From Prorocentrum cordatum (Eukaryota; Sar; Dinophyceae; Prorocentrales; Prorocentraceae), in the NCBI GenBank assembly GCA_963575745.1, contig CAUYUJ010018571.1, forward strand, positions 559,975-623,974: a stretch of 64,000 bases of DNA. Reading direction: 5' to 3'. Position 1 is the stretch's first letter. Each line of letters begins with the position of its first letter. Shown piece after piece: positions 19,226 through 30,066 of this stretch. The notes beneath the pieces are model-generated. The model made no database searches. It worked only from the letters and a program-made list of their open reading frames with translations, and was not told the DNA's origin. Position numbers and translations under genes: made by a program.

Positions 19226-20264
19226 CTTGGCGCGCCGCCGAGAATAGTATAGCTTACTAGATCTTTCATCGGAATTCTTAGTCACTTCTCACCCTACCGA
19301 AGAGTCCCACAGTTTGTTCGCACTGGTGTCATCGGAGTTGCCACATAACAATATTCCCTCACAGGGCGAACCACCAGTGGAGGAAAGCATCGGGACTCTT
19401 TTCTCGTTTAGTTCCCCCCCAAGGCGTAGCGTTTTGGCTTGGCTCCGATGAAGGGCATGCGTGGCGCAACACGTGAGGGTCGTGTCCAAGGAGACAAAGA
19501 GCTTGTCCTCCCCAACATGAAGTACCACATGGACTTGAGGTCGTCTTCGTACGTTCCTACGCGCACATGGGCCCATGGACGGGTTCATGGCATCAGCGTG
19601 CAATCCTTCGGTAGCAAAGCATGGAAATTTTGTATACCGTCGTACGTATGGTTTTAGAGCGCACTAGCGTCTATTAGCGTCTGGTAATCAGTGAGGCATC
19701 GCCGATTTAGCTTCGATTCACGCCGACTAGCGCACATTCGCAAGAGTGATTAAGACGATCCAGGAGGCCCCCATGAGTTGCCGCAAAGCACAATTCCCAT
19801 GGCGCGAATGCAGATCGACTCTTCAGACGGTATGTTGCGGGGTGCCCACCATGACGGCTTGCAAGGCAAAGGAAATTCTCATGCACATAATGCAGATCGA
19901 ACATTGTTCAGATCCGATGTCGCGAGCAATACAGCTTCATGAACAAACACGACCCGAGCCCTTGATCAGAGTTTTGTTAGTTTTCTAGTTTGATCCTTGA
20001 ATTGTTGCCGTTCAGTCTTGATCGAGCCCTCCTCCGCTCTGCACCGTATGTTATGTAGTTTTAGGGATTTAGCGCGTTTTAGCGCGGGCTGGCTATTGCC
20101 TCGGCCAGTGGCCGGCCGCGTTTAGCGCGGGCTAGCCCAACGGTGAGCAAGAGAAAAACGATTGACGCGCCGCGTTCCGATTGTCGCGACGGTAATTCTT
20201 GACGCTTCGCGTGAGACTGGACGGGGCGAGAGAGGAAGAGACATGCATAGTCAAACAGCGATGG
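19226..20264 (+). other. Lower-GC unique segment, no gene recognised
   Basis: Short open frames only. Near 20060-20140 the motif TTTAGCGCG recurs three times. The most ordinary-looking stretch in this half of the window. Confidence 0.5.
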
Positions 20265-20545
20265 AAGCTTGGGAGGCTCCGTGGCCATCTCGAGCCGTCT
20301 TGGAGCGGTCTTGGGGCCGCTGGGAGCATCTCCGGAGCCATCTTGAGCCACCTTTGGCTGTCTGAGCCATCTTGGAGGTCATCTTGGGCTCTCTGAGGCC
20401 GCTCGGGGGCCTCTCGGGGGCTTCTTGGAGCCCTCTTGGAGCCCTCTTGGGGCCTCTTGGGGCGCTAGTGGAACCCTCTTGGGGGCCTCTGGGGAGCCCT
20501 GGAGGGCCTCTTGGGGCCATCTTGGAGGCGGTCGGTCGGAAGAGG
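20265..20545 (+). repeat. TTGG repeat island 9
   Basis: CCATCTTGGAG, GCCTCTCGGGGG and GCCCTCTTGG units at about 9-12 bp spacing. Confidence 0.8.
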
Positions 20546-21246
20546 GGTGGGGTACTCGATTTAGGTCCGCCCCTCGGGGGCCACGATCCTGGTGAGGGGT
20601 GGCAAAAATGACCCTCCCAATGGCCGAAAAAGGAGCCTCCGACACCTCGGGACCCCTCCCAAAAAACCTTAGGCAGGGGAGGGGGCCGATCCTGCTCGGC
20701 GTCGTCTATCCTTCCTCCTCTTTACCCCTGCTCCCCTCGTCCTTGCTCTTCTTCAGGCTCCGGCGCCACCCCCTCTGTGGTCCTTCCCCATCTCTCCACC
20801 CACTCCCCCGCCGCCTGTGCCTCATCCTCCCCCGCGGGCCTCCTCGTCCCGCCCCACGTCCTCCCTGTCGACACTTCTCCGTCGCCCGCCGTCTCCTCCA
20901 TGCTCTCCCTCCTTCTCCCCTCCTTGTGCAGCTGCTTATCATGAGTGTTATCATCCTCTCCCTTTCTGGCGACCTACAGACTTGAGACTTCTCGCGTATG
21001 TTTTTTCGCATCGATGATTCCAGAATGTGGTATTGATTATCACGTGTGTATGCGTGTTCCAGACCGGATGGTCTTCAATATTCAAGAGAAGTTAGCATTA
21101 TTTCTGTAGCGTTGGCCACATTGCCCGTTCGGTGTATTGATTATGTCGGCCCGATTGTCGTTCTCGTCCCAGCACGGCCATATTTCAGGATCGGACGTGT
21201 TTCTTCCTCGTCTTTGCTATGTCCCACCTCTCCCCTCCTCCGCCTC
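20546..21246 (+). other. No gene recognised
   Basis: C/T-rich DNA at 20690-20940, then unique sequence. A weak relative of the 521-bp repeat block (TTTCTGTAGCG) occurs near 21100. Confidence 0.45.
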
Positions 21247-21248
21247 CC

Positions 21249-21402
21249 GGCACCTCTCCATCTCCCAGTCTGCAAGTAGGCCCCCTCGCCGTTGCACAGC
21301 AAACGACGGATCGAGTCCTGCGGCTGGCACCTCTCCATCTCCCAGTCTGCAAGTAGGCCCCCTCGCCGTTGCACAGCAAACGACGGATCGAGTCCTGCGG
21401 CT
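21249..21402 (+). repeat. 77-bp tandem duplication
   Basis: Two copies of a unit starting CACCTCTCCATCTCCCAGTC and ending GATCGAGTCCTGCGGCTG, at 21251 and 21328. They appear identical except at the edges, which points to a recent event. Confidence 0.95.
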
Positions 21403-22045
21403 GCCATGCGGGGGCGAGAAGAGGATCAGCAGAAGAAGGGAGTGGTACAGAAGAAAAGGAGGAAGTAGGAGGAGAGAACACGGGAAGAAGGACGAGCAGG
21501 AGGAGGAGATGGAGGAGGAGGGGAAGGACCAGGCGGACAGGTGGCAAGCTCACGAGGATGGCGACGATCGTCATTCGGCCCTTGCGTTCGACGACCTGTT
21601 GGACAACTGGCGCCCGCCCCGCCGCCGTTCCCCCCGCCTGTCGCACCGAAGGGCCCGCCCGCCTCTGGGCGTGCGCGCCCGCCCCGATGACGGCCGTGCA
21701 CGGCGCGCGGGGGCCGCACCCCTCCGGCCACGGAGCCGACGCGGCGACCGCCCGGCTTTGCCCCGGATGCCGAAAGATGCGACGCCGGCTCCGATTTACC
21801 GTTCCAGGCCCCGACTCCAGGGTCCAGCGCGGCTCGGCCGATCCAATTCGATGCTGTCGAACCGAGGTCTAAGATCGTGGTCGATTCGGGGAGGGTGCCC
21901 TGATGCTCTTCGTGTTTGTTGGATGTTTTTGTGCATCCTGGTGGTGGGTACCCTCGATTGCTTTTCATCCTGGCCGGCGGGGGGGTCTTCTGTTCTTGAA
22001 GGGTGTTATTGCGAAGGCCTTACGGCCGGTGCCGCCGACCCTGAA
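21403..22045 (+). other. No gene recognised
   Basis: A purine-rich AGGAGG stretch at 21420-21540 is followed by GC-rich DNA. The open frames on both strands resemble nothing known. Confidence 0.45.
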
Positions 22046-22047
22046 GG

Positions 22048-22049
22048 GG

Positions 22050-22107
<58 letters not shown>
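22048..22107 (+). repeat. GAC trinucleotide run
   Basis: About 19 uninterrupted GAC units. Confidence 0.97.
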
Positions 22108-22109
22108 TG

Positions 22110-22735
22110 GGTCAGAGTCCCCAGGGATTCTGTGTGGGGTCTCTTCGGAGCGCTCTCGGAGGCCTCTGGGGGGCAGTTTTGGGGGCCCCTTGTGAGCATC
22201 TTATAGGCCTCTTGGGAGCCTCTTGGGAGCCTCTTGGGGCTTTCTGTGGGCTTCCTCGGGGCCTCTTGGAGCCTCTTGGGTGCCTTTTGGGGGCTTCTCG
22301 GAGCCTCTCGGTGCAGAGGGCTCGAAATGTCCGTCTGGTTGCCTGTCTGGGAATCCTCTTGGGGGCCTCTTGGGCTGTCTTGCAGGCGTCTTGGGCCGTC
22401 TTCGGGCCGTTTGGCCCGTTTCGGGACCCTCTTGAAGGCCTCTTGGGGCGATCGTTGGAGCCTCTTGGGCCGTTTTGGACCGTCGGGAGGCTGAAAAGGC
22501 GAGATCGCCTAAATCCTTCAACAACTGAAATCTGTGAATTGTGCCTCTTGGGGCTCTCTTGGGAGTGCTCTTCGAGCCCTCTTGGAGCGTCTTCCAGCCC
22601 TCGTGGGCCGTCTGTAGGCTGGCCGTAAAGACGTCTTGGACCGATCCTATGGCGATTCGGGGTCCTCTTGGACCGTCTTGGGGGCCTCTTGGGGCACTCT
22701 TGGCTCGTCTTGGGACCTGTTTGGGCCCCAGGACC
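22110..22735 (+). repeat. TTGG repeat island 10
   Basis: Large island of CCTCTTGGGAG, GCCTCTTGGG and GCCGTCTTGG units with two short spacers, one at about 22500-22545. Confidence 0.85.
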
Positions 22736-23066
22736 CGGGATCCCCTCGCGACTCCCCCCGGGACCCCCCCCCCCAACCCCCCCCCTACGCTTGGCAGGGA
22801 AGGGATCAAAAGGACGGGGCTTCCCTTCGACTCAATTACAACGTTGCTCAATTTCGTTTTGGTTGGCGCGCTTGAGGAGGAGGACCCAGGCAAAGGCGAG
22901 GGCGGCGACGGGCCCAAGGAAGGAGAGGGAGCGGCGACGGCGACGACGACGTCGACGAATACGAGTCAAACGGAACAGCCTCTTCACACGCCGACAGGGT
23001 CGGCAGATTCTGTCCTAGTTAGGTCCGATTGTACAGATTTCGCCCGGCTCGGTCCGATTCGATCTC
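22736..23066 (+). other. No gene recognised
   Basis: C-run rich and CGACGG-rich spacer between the TTGG island and the inverted-repeat element. Confidence 0.5.
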
Positions 23067-23665
23067 GATAACCCCAGGAAGCATTTAAGAACCCCCCCCC
23101 CCTTCCGGCAAATCGATAACCCTTCCGCACCCTGGAAGCGTTACCTGGCACCAGGAGCCCTCCTCCTCCTCCTCCTCCTCCTCCTCCTCCTCCTCCTCCT
23201 CCTCCTCCTCCTCCTCCTCTCCTCCACCCACGAACTTCCTCCTGCCCCCTCCTCCTCCTCCTCCTCCTCCTCCTCCTCCTCCTCCTCCTCCTCCTCCTCC
23301 TCCTCCTCCCGCGCCCCCCTCCTTCCCTCGGGGCCCAAGGCCTGTCAGGGCCCAAGTCACCTGGGGTTTCCCCTCTGGGCCTTCTCCTGAGGAGGAGGAG
23401 AGGAGGAGGAGAGGAAGAGGATATTAATACTATTATCATTGCATGAATTTTCCAAGCAGCAAGCGACATCCTGAGTCTTTCATGAGAGCCACGCAGATTT
23501 GAATTTCGAATTTCGATTGTAGCCCAGGGGCCAGGCCTCCGCGAATTTGTTGTGTGTCCGGGTGCTAAACCTATCGTGCGGTTATTTCGGCCCCTCGGAA
23601 TATCGAATAAAAATGCGGTGCTAAGATATCGCCGGGGGGGTTCTTAAATGCTTCCTGGGGTTATC
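23067..23665 (+). mobile_element. Inverted-repeat element F with 31-bp perfect ends
   Basis: GATAACCCCAGGAAGCATTT at the left, continuing TAAGAACCCCCCC, is matched exactly by its complement at 23634-23665. The element is 599 bp. Inside are two TCC tracts, a GAGGA tract, and an AT-rich right half containing GAATTTCGAATTTCG. If the ends are read as ACCCCAGG...CCTGGGGT, both sides carry a TA dinucleotide, as Tc1/mariner-type insertions do. Because GATA/TATC is itself part of the palindrome, the true border is uncertain. No coding frame. Confidence 0.8.
23157..23308 (+). repeat. Two CCT trinucleotide tracts
   Basis: (CCT)n at about 23157-23222 and (TCC)n at about 23247-23308, separated by 25 bp. 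Frames here give poly-E, poly-R or poly-G on the opposite strand and are artefacts. Confidence 0.95.
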
Positions 23666-25190
23666 TTGGCGGTACGGTGCGGACCGATGTCTGCATGGCG
23701 CTGTTGTGCGCCTAGGCGCATCCGCGCCGATGCGGCCGATCCGGCGCACGTGTCAATCCGATCCGTTCTCGTTCGATGCTGGCTGCCCGCTGGCCTCTGG
23801 ACCCGATGCCGCCGTGGCGCCCCGGCCGGTGAGCGGCCAGACTGCCCGCTGGGCGGCGCCCCGGCCCCGCAGTGCGTCGGGGCACCCGTCGGGCCTTCGG
23901 CGCCCCGGCCATGCTGTGCTCTCGGCAGCGGCGACGACGACCACGGCACGACCGTGACGACGACCACCGCAGCAGCCTCCACGGCGACCACTGTCGCGAC
24001 GACGACGACGACGACGGCGACGGCGACCCGCCGCCAAGCTCCAGCCGGGTTTGGCGCCCGCGCCGCGCATCCTTCCCGCCGCTCCCGGCGCGCCCTGGGC
24101 CGGCGCTGGCGAAGGATGCGCACGGCGCCTGTATGACGAAGCACGCGCTAGGCGCGCGGCCTCCCCCCCCCCCCCGTCCCGCTGAAGAGGGGGAGGCGGG
24201 AGGGGAGGGGGGGAGGAGGGGGAGGGGGGAGGGGGGAGGGGAGGGGGAGAGGGGGAGGGGAAGACGAGAGGCGGGGATGGTGAAAGGGGGGTGCGACATC
24301 TGCTGCATGCGCTGCAGCCCCGTCGCGGAGCGCTTTCCTCGAGACGCTACCGCTACGATCCCGTGGTCGGAGTGCTTGCTTGATATCAAACGGAGGAGGC
24401 AGGCGGGAACAATGATGCACAGGCAGGAAGAAGAGAAGGAGGAGAAGGAGGAGGAGGAGGAGGAGGAGGAAGAGGAGGCATAGGAGGAGGGAGGCAGGAG
24501 GGAGGCAGGAGGGAGGCCGTGGCGCGGCAGGCGATGTCGTCAGCAGCTTCGCGAGGAGCGCGGAGATGGCCAGGCTGAGCCAGCTGGTCGACTTGCTGGC
24601 CAAGGCTGGGCGGCGATGGGCAGAGCGGTCTTCGCCGTCGTCGACGGTGGGTCGCCTCCTCCTTCTCGTCCTCTTTCTTCTGCTGCTCCGCCCGTCCCGC
24701 CTGGCGGCATCGGCGGCGTGTGTGGGCTCGCTCGTCGAGGATGGCCTCCTGCCAAGGTGTCGAGCCCGGCGGCCCCACCGGCATGAACCCCGACCGGGAC
24801 CCCGCTGCTCCCGCGCAGCCCGTGCCCCGTGGCCAGCAGGTGCCCCGTCGGACGGTGATCTCGCAGATGGCTCTGACCGCCGGTGGGGGCCCTCGCTCCG
24901 TGGGCGCTGGCGCGCAGCGGACCCAAAGGCCGGGCAGGCCTCTGTTGCTTCCTGGATGGCCCTGCGGGTGCCACCGAGAGGCACACGCGCGAGGCCCTCT
25001 GTCTGTCGTTCGGCCATGCGCCAGGCACGACGGCCAGCTTGGCGTCAGCGCCCAGACAGGCGCCCAGACGCGCGCCGGTTGTCAGCCTTGTTGTCAAGGC
25101 GGGTTGGTCGACGTCCAGGCCGACGCCCCCTGCCCTGCAGGCCGTTCTTTGAAAGCAAGATTCGAGTCAGAGGTTGGGGGGTGAGATCGC
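23666..25190 (+). other. GC-rich segment without a recognised gene
   Basis: Contains CGACGA-rich DNA at 23930-24030, a G-rich GGGGGAGGGG tract at 24180-24265, and GGAGGA at 24425-24485. Several 150-290 codon frames on both strands overlap each other and encode R/P/A-rich peptides. The frame at 24566 begins with a helix-like segment (MARLSQLVDLLAKAGRRW) but leads into low complexity. A real exon cannot be excluded. Confidence 0.45.
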
Positions 25191-25710
25191 AGTGGAACGG
25201 AGACCCCCAACCGGGAAATGGTTTCGTTTCGTTCGTGTCGTGCGTGCGGGCGAGGCGAAGATGCGTGGGCGCGCGAGAGGAGTGAACCCGCCGTTGCTGG
25301 GGCGAAGTCAAGACAAATGATTCTCCCCCGCCCGCCCGTCCGACTGTGGCCCGCTGTGTCCCGCGGTGTCCCGTGGTGTCCCGTGGTGTCCCATGGTGTC
25401 CGCCGTTGCTAGGGCGAAGTCAAGACAAATGATTCTCCCCCGCCCACCCGTCCGGCGGTGGCTCGCGGTGTCCCGCGGTGTCCCGTGGTGCCCCGTGGTG
25501 TCCAGTGGTGTCCGTTGGTGCTAGGGCGAAGTCAAGACAAATGATTCTCCCCCGCCCGCCCGTCCGTCCATCCGTCCTGCGGTGGCTCGCAGTGTCCGCG
25601 GTGTCCCGTGGTGTCCCGTGGTGTCCCGTTGAGTGAGATCGATAGTGAGATCGACAGGTGTCCCAATGTGTCCTGTTGTGTCCCGCTGAGTGAGATCGAT
25701 AGTTACACCG
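25190..25710 (+). repeat. 112-bp minisatellite with nested 10-bp repeats
   Basis: A unit containing GGCGAAGTCAAGACAAATGA and TTCTCCCCCGCCC recurs at 25301, 25413 and 25525, exactly 112 bp apart. Each unit ends in a run of GTGTCCCGTG 10-mers. The array finishes with two GTGAGATCGATA-type segments near 25634-25710. The lead-in (AACGGAGACCCCCAACCGGGAAATGG, shortened here in quotation to its halves AACGGAGACC and GGGAAATGG) recurs at 35890. Confidence 0.9.
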
Positions 25711-25734
25711 CACTCACATCTATACCCCTGGGTG

Positions 25735-26112
25735 GGTGTATGTGCGGCCGTTTTTGCGCTGTCATGTGCGCGCATGTGCGCGGCATGTGCCAGTCATGTG
25801 CCAGGCCTGTGCGGCCTTTCTTGGATGGACTTCCTACTGTGCACGTCGTGCCCGGGCATGTGCGGGGGCATGTGCGCCGTGTTTTGGTGTATCCATCATA
25901 CGCACATGCACGCACAGTCCGGCGCACATGCGCGCACATGCCTGCACATGCGGGAGGTGTTCGAGAATCGCAGATCTGTCATCGGCACATGCACGCACAT
26001 GCCTGCGCAACCTCTCTTCGGGAGGCCGCGCGGGCCCGCACATGCACGCACATGCGGTGAAGCGCGCGGGCGCACATGCGTGCACATCCCAATGCACATG
26101 CACGCTCATGCC
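25735..26112 (+). repeat. CATGTGCG minisatellite, locus 1
   Basis: GCGCATGTGC, GGCATGTGCG and the complement CGCACATGCACGCACATGC recur at about 8-12 bp spacing. The first half favours one strand and the second half (from about 25900) the complement. The array therefore changes orientation in the middle. Confidence 0.85.
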
Positions 26113-26486
26113 CTAGGAGCTGTCTGGGACCCCTGTGCCTCCAATGCCTCCTGGCCTTCGCAGAGCTAACCTGGGGCGTGCCAGGGCTTCCTGAAAGAGT
26201 TTGTTGTGCGTTTAGACTCGCCCGCTGCTGGCGGGGGCGGTTCTTCGCCCGGTTCGTGAGCTGGCGGTGGCGTGCCCTCCTATAACACTCTCCCGCGCGC
26301 CTTCTCAGCTCGGCCGGAGAAGCAGGGGCGGGGGGGGGGAGGTGGAGTGGGGGGGGGAAGGAGGGGGGGGCGGAGGAGGCGCACGCCCCCGGCTCGGCCG
26401 GCCCGCCCGCCTGTTCGGCTAGGCCAGAGGAGAAGGAGGAGGAGGAGGAGGAGGAGGAGGAGGAGGAGGAGGAAGAGGAGGTGAGA
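26113..26486 (+). other. Spacer with G-run and GGA tract
   Basis: Unique DNA to 26310, a G-rich tract at 26325-26380 and (GGA)n at 26430-26482. No gene recognised. Confidence 0.6.
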
Positions 26487-26879
26487 GTTGCGAGGATGTC
26501 TCAGGCGAGAGTGGCTTGACGGCCCGAGCTCAGGGAATCTCGGAATCGCTGGCCTGGCTCGGCCACTGGCGAGCTCGGCCTGTGCGAATACTGTGCGTAC
26601 CTGTGCGGGGCATGTGCGGGACGTGCAAGAATGCTGGGGCCGGCGTTCGTCTCCGGGCGCCGGCGCGTTCGCGTCCGCGCGCAAGCCGCGCGCGGACGCA
26701 GCGTTCGCTTGATTGCGCGGCCCCGACAGACGGGGCGCCCCGCTCACGCCCCGCACAGGCGCGCGCAGCGCTCGCCCTGCCCGCGTTCGCCGCCAGGAAC
26801 GGCACGCTGGAACAATGCTGGAACGACCAGGGACCAGGTGCACAAGGCATTACTGCACCACCTCCAAGTCTCGATTCCG
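26487..26879 (+). other. Inverted single 65-bp satellite unit and spacer
   Basis: 26487-26555 reads as the reverse complement of the 65-bp satellite that begins at 26880 (GCGAGGATGTCTCAGGCGA). The rest is GC-rich with CATGTGCGG motifs near 26605-26625. No gene recognised. Confidence 0.7.
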
Positions 26880-27625
26880 ATATGCCTTGAGACATCCTCG
26901 CAACCCTGAGACCACTGTCGCCTGAGACATCCTCGCAAGTCTCGATTCCGATATGCCCCGAACTGAGGTGGTCAGCCACTGTCGCCTGAGACACCCTCGC
27001 AACCCTCATCTCAATGATGCCCTGCTCGATAGTGTCTCGGCCCCTTTCGCCTGAGACATCCTCGGAACTCTGGGTTCCGAGACGCCCTGAGCTGAGGTGG
27101 TTAGACCACTTTCGCTTTAGACATCCTCGCCCGAGATGCCCTGAGTTGAGGTGTTCAAGCCACTTTCGCCTGAGACTTCCTCGAAACTCTGACCTCAATG
27201 ATGCCCTGCTCCATCGTGTCTGGGCCTTTTTCGCCTGAGACCCTCGCAATTCTGGGTTCCGAGATGCCCTGAGCAGGTGTGGTCAGGCCACTCCTGCCTG
27301 AGACATCCTCGCAACTCTGGGTTCCGAGACGCCCTGGGCTAAGGTGGTCAGACCACTCGCCAGAGACATCCTCGCAACTCTGACCTCAGAGATCTCTTGC
27401 CCCATGGTGGTCAGGCCACTTTCGCCTGAGACGTACTCACAACTCAGACCTCGGAGGTGTCCTGCCCCATGGTAGTCTGGTCACCTTGACCAGCGACATC
27501 CTCGCCACTCTGGTTTCCAAGATGCCCTGCCCCATGGTGGTCCGGCCACGCTTGCCTGAGACATCCTCGCAACTCTGGGTTGCGAAATGCCCCGAGCTCA
27601 GGTGGTCAGGCCACTATCGCCTGCG
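26880..27625 (+). repeat. 65-bp satellite array
   Basis: About eleven units contain GCCTGAGACATCCTCGCAAC, TCTGGGTTCCGAGA, GCCCTG and AGGTGGTCAGGCCACT. AGACATC-type cores fall at 26925, 26989, 27054, 27119, 27173, 27238, 27301, 27364, 27429, 27494 and 27559. Spacing is 63-65 bp with one 54-bp unit; a further core at 26890 is cut short. Two sub-types alternate: GGTTCCGAGACGCC and GACCTCAATGATGCC. The GTGGTCAGGCCAC part is nearly palindromic. Confidence 0.93.
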
Positions 27626-27815
27626 ACATCTCTGCGGCATGTGCGGGCATGTGCGTCCATGCTTTCAGAGTTTTGCTTGACCGTGCATTCGACTGTGCGT
27701 CGGAAGGTGTGGCATGTGCGCGCATGTGCGGCAATGCTGTTGAGGCTTTTGTATATTTGCATGGGCATGTGCATGCGACTGTGCGGCATGTGCCTGCATG
27801 TGCGGCCCCTTCCGG
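27626..27815 (+). repeat. CATGTGCG minisatellite, locus 2
   Basis: GCGGCATGTGCGGGCATGTG and GCATGTGCGCGCATGTGC motifs, related to 25735-26112 and starting exactly where the 65-bp satellite ends. Confidence 0.8.
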
Positions 27816-27837
27816 ACCACAATTTCAAAGTGAGCAC

Positions 27838-28295
27838 TATAGAAGTGAGCGCTATAGAAGTGAGTCCGGTGTATATCGATGGTGAGATCGATACCGAGAT
27901 CGATATGGTGCCCCTTGGTGTCCCTTGGTGTCCCGTGGTGTCTAAAAAAAGTGAGATCGATAGTGAGATCGATAGTGAGATCGACAGGTGTCCCGTGGTG
28001 TCCCGTGGTGCCCCGTTGAATGAGATCGATATTGAGATCGATAGTGAGATCGATGTGGTGTCCCGAGGTGTCCCGTGGTGTCCTATGGTGTCCCGTTGAG
28101 TGAGATCGATAGGTGGGATCGATAGTGGGATCGAAAGGTGTCCCGCGATGTTCCGTGGTGTCCCGTGGTGCGTGGTGGCCCGTGGTGTCCCGTGGTGTCC
28201 CGTTGAGTGCGATCGATAGTGGGATCGATAGTGAGATTGACAAGTGTCCCGTGCTGTCCCGTTGAGTGACATCGATAGTGAGATCGATTGAGTCC
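27838..28295 (+). repeat. GTGAGATCGATA / GTGTCCCGTG composite array
   Basis: Blocks of a 12-bp repeat (GTGAGATCGATA) alternate with blocks of a 10-bp repeat (GTGTCCCGTG) at least five times. Related arrays lie at 25600-25710 and 36060-36330. Confidence 0.93.
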
Positions 28296-29059
28296 GATGT
28301 TGGTTCCCCCCCTCTTCCCCCCTCACAACCTCCTCATCACCCGAAGAGTGGTCGTATAGGTTATCTTATGGCTTATGACCTTGGGCCCATTCCGCCACCT
28401 GGGTTGTGGGTATGAAGCCCATTGGCTGTTCGTTGGAATCTCGTGGGAGGTCTCTCGGGGGCCTCCTGGAGGCAGTTCTGAGCCGCCCAGCCCCGAGGCC
28501 GACTGGCCTGCGCCCGACGCCCGAGGAATGGATCCCTTTGGGCCCATTCCGTCTCGGACACCGGTAATGTTTGGGCCTCCGGGGGACTACGGGCGCAAGC
28601 TCTTTCAGGTCTTCGTGCCTGACGCGCTGTTGTTTTTGTTTTGCCGCGGGCGCCCTCGAGCCTTGCGCAGCGGCTGAATGCGGCGCTGTCGCCCCCCTCC
28701 CCGACTTGCAAGGGAGGTCCCCAGGGGGGGGTGGAGGCATCGGCGCGTTCCTCTGCCGCTTCCAGTTGGATCAGGCCGCGCGCGAACCGGTTGACCGACG
28801 ACAGAACAGCTGTGCTACCCGAGAGGAAGAAGGACTGCCGTTCTTCTGCTCGCGCTGCTCGCGTCCCATCCGATGCCGCTGCGTGTTACTGCTCGCGGTT
28901 CTGCCATGCGACGTTGCCGCGTTGCGCTCGACCCGGACGTGCCCGCCCCGAACAGCGCGCGTCTGGCCCCTCGAAGATCCACGCGGCGGCGCCCCCCGAG
29001 AGCTCCCCGCGACGGCGCCCCAGGTCGCCCCGGCGGGTTCTGGGCCCCCCCTTGGCAGA
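28296..29059 (+). other. Repeat border and unassigned sequence
   Basis: At 28332-28362 CATCACCCGAAGAGTGGTCG followed by TATAGG recurs at 36434-36465, in both places just after a GATCGATA array. The rest is GC-rich. A 602-codon open frame starts at 28571 but runs straight through the CCT tract and mixed repeat DNA, so it is not a gene. No domain is recognisable before 29060. Confidence 0.55.
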
Positions 29060-29154
29060 TATCTTCCACAGGTCGCCGGGCGATGGCGCTGGCCCGCCTC
29101 GTCTCGCCGAGTTCGCGCGGATCTCCGGCCTGCGCCTCAAAGTCGCGAAGATTG

Positions 29155-29335
29155 CGGTGCCCCCCCCCCCCTCATCCTCGTCCTCCGCCTCCTCCTCCTC
29201 CTCCCCCCGCTCATCCTCCTCCTCCTCCTCCCCCACCTCCTCCGCCTCCCCCTCCTCCTCCTCCTCCTCCTCCTCCTTCGCCACCTCCTCCTCCTCCTCC
29301 TCCTCCTCCTTCGCCACCTCCTCCTCCTGCGCCTC
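29155..29335 (+). repeat. CCT/TCC tract inside the LINE fragment
   Basis: Long interrupted (CCT)n with CGCCACCTCC interruptions. Confidence 0.95.
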
Positions 29336-29984
29336 AATGTCGACCGGGAGGAACCGCGCTCTGCCACTGCGTCGCCGGTCCCCGAGCGGGGCCAGATTGG
29401 GACGGCTCCGCGCGCGGAGTGCGTGGGATGTGCAGTGGGGCTCGGCCGCGGGGCACAGCCCGTGGGGGGTGGGCCCGTTGAAGGAGTTCCACGACCGAGC
29501 GGAGTTGTGGAGATCGATCGGCACACCTTTGTCTGGCGGCGGCGGCGGCGCGCCGCGTCCACGTCCTCAGCGCGCTCTTCTTCGAAGCCCAACCTGTGCG
29601 CGTTCCTCTGGAGGCGCTTCCACAAGAGGCTCGGGCGCTGCTCCGGCTTGCCCCTAGGCCCGAATATTGGATTGCAGCGTTGGCGCTGCAGTCTTTCGCG
29701 GACCTCCGGTCCATTTTCGAATCCGCCTCGCTTGTGTCGTGCGCATCGGCCACCGCTGCCTGGACGTACCAATTCGAAACCGTGCATGGTGGAGGTCTTC
29801 GGGTGCAGGAGCGGGCCCAGCGGCTCCTCGATTGGCCGCGCAGGTCGGACGACGTCACTTTACATATGGGCTCGGAGCCGATCGCGTTTCTTCCGCGGCT
29901 CCGGGATGCCGCGGGCTCCGCTGCGACGGCAGCGCGCGTTCGAGGCGTCGCGCTGCGACGGCTCCTCGTGGCGTCACCCGCTCA

Positions 29985-30025
29985 ACGTTGCCCATTGGGT
30001 TGGACACCAATCCAATGGGCAACGT
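29985..30025 (+). repeat. 19-bp hairpin with 3-nt centre
   Basis: ACGTTGCCCATTGGGTTGG faces CCAATCCAATGGGCAACGT with one mismatch, which is a G-T pair in RNA, and the loop ACA. Confidence 0.93.
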
Positions 30026-30066
30026 GGAGCGGAAGACGTGGCAGCGCCGGGCTGCTACCGTACTGA

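Larger units (their letters stand above)
29060..30066 (+). pseudogene. LINE fragment: RT end and C-terminal region
   Basis: Remnant of a non-LTR retrotransposon, inferred from motifs. Before the CCT tract one frame reads LAEFARISGLRLKVAKIAV, the segment that usually follows the RT active site (SGL-x-L-x2-x-K). After the tract, FHDRAELWRSI in one frame and then VHVLSALFFEAQPVRVPLEALPQEARALLRL in another match the region after RT. The last frame continues to a stop at 30066. The active site itself is not found. The CCT expansion and two frame changes break it. Moderate confidence; the motifs are short. Confidence 0.5.

Noticed and set aside
25190-25710. CRISPR-like repeat-spacer pattern
   Set aside because: The intervals between the 112-bp units are themselves simple 10-mers, not unique spacers.
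26880-27625. CRISPR-like array
   Set aside because: Units are contiguous 65-bp satellites without unique spacers, in a eukaryotic context.
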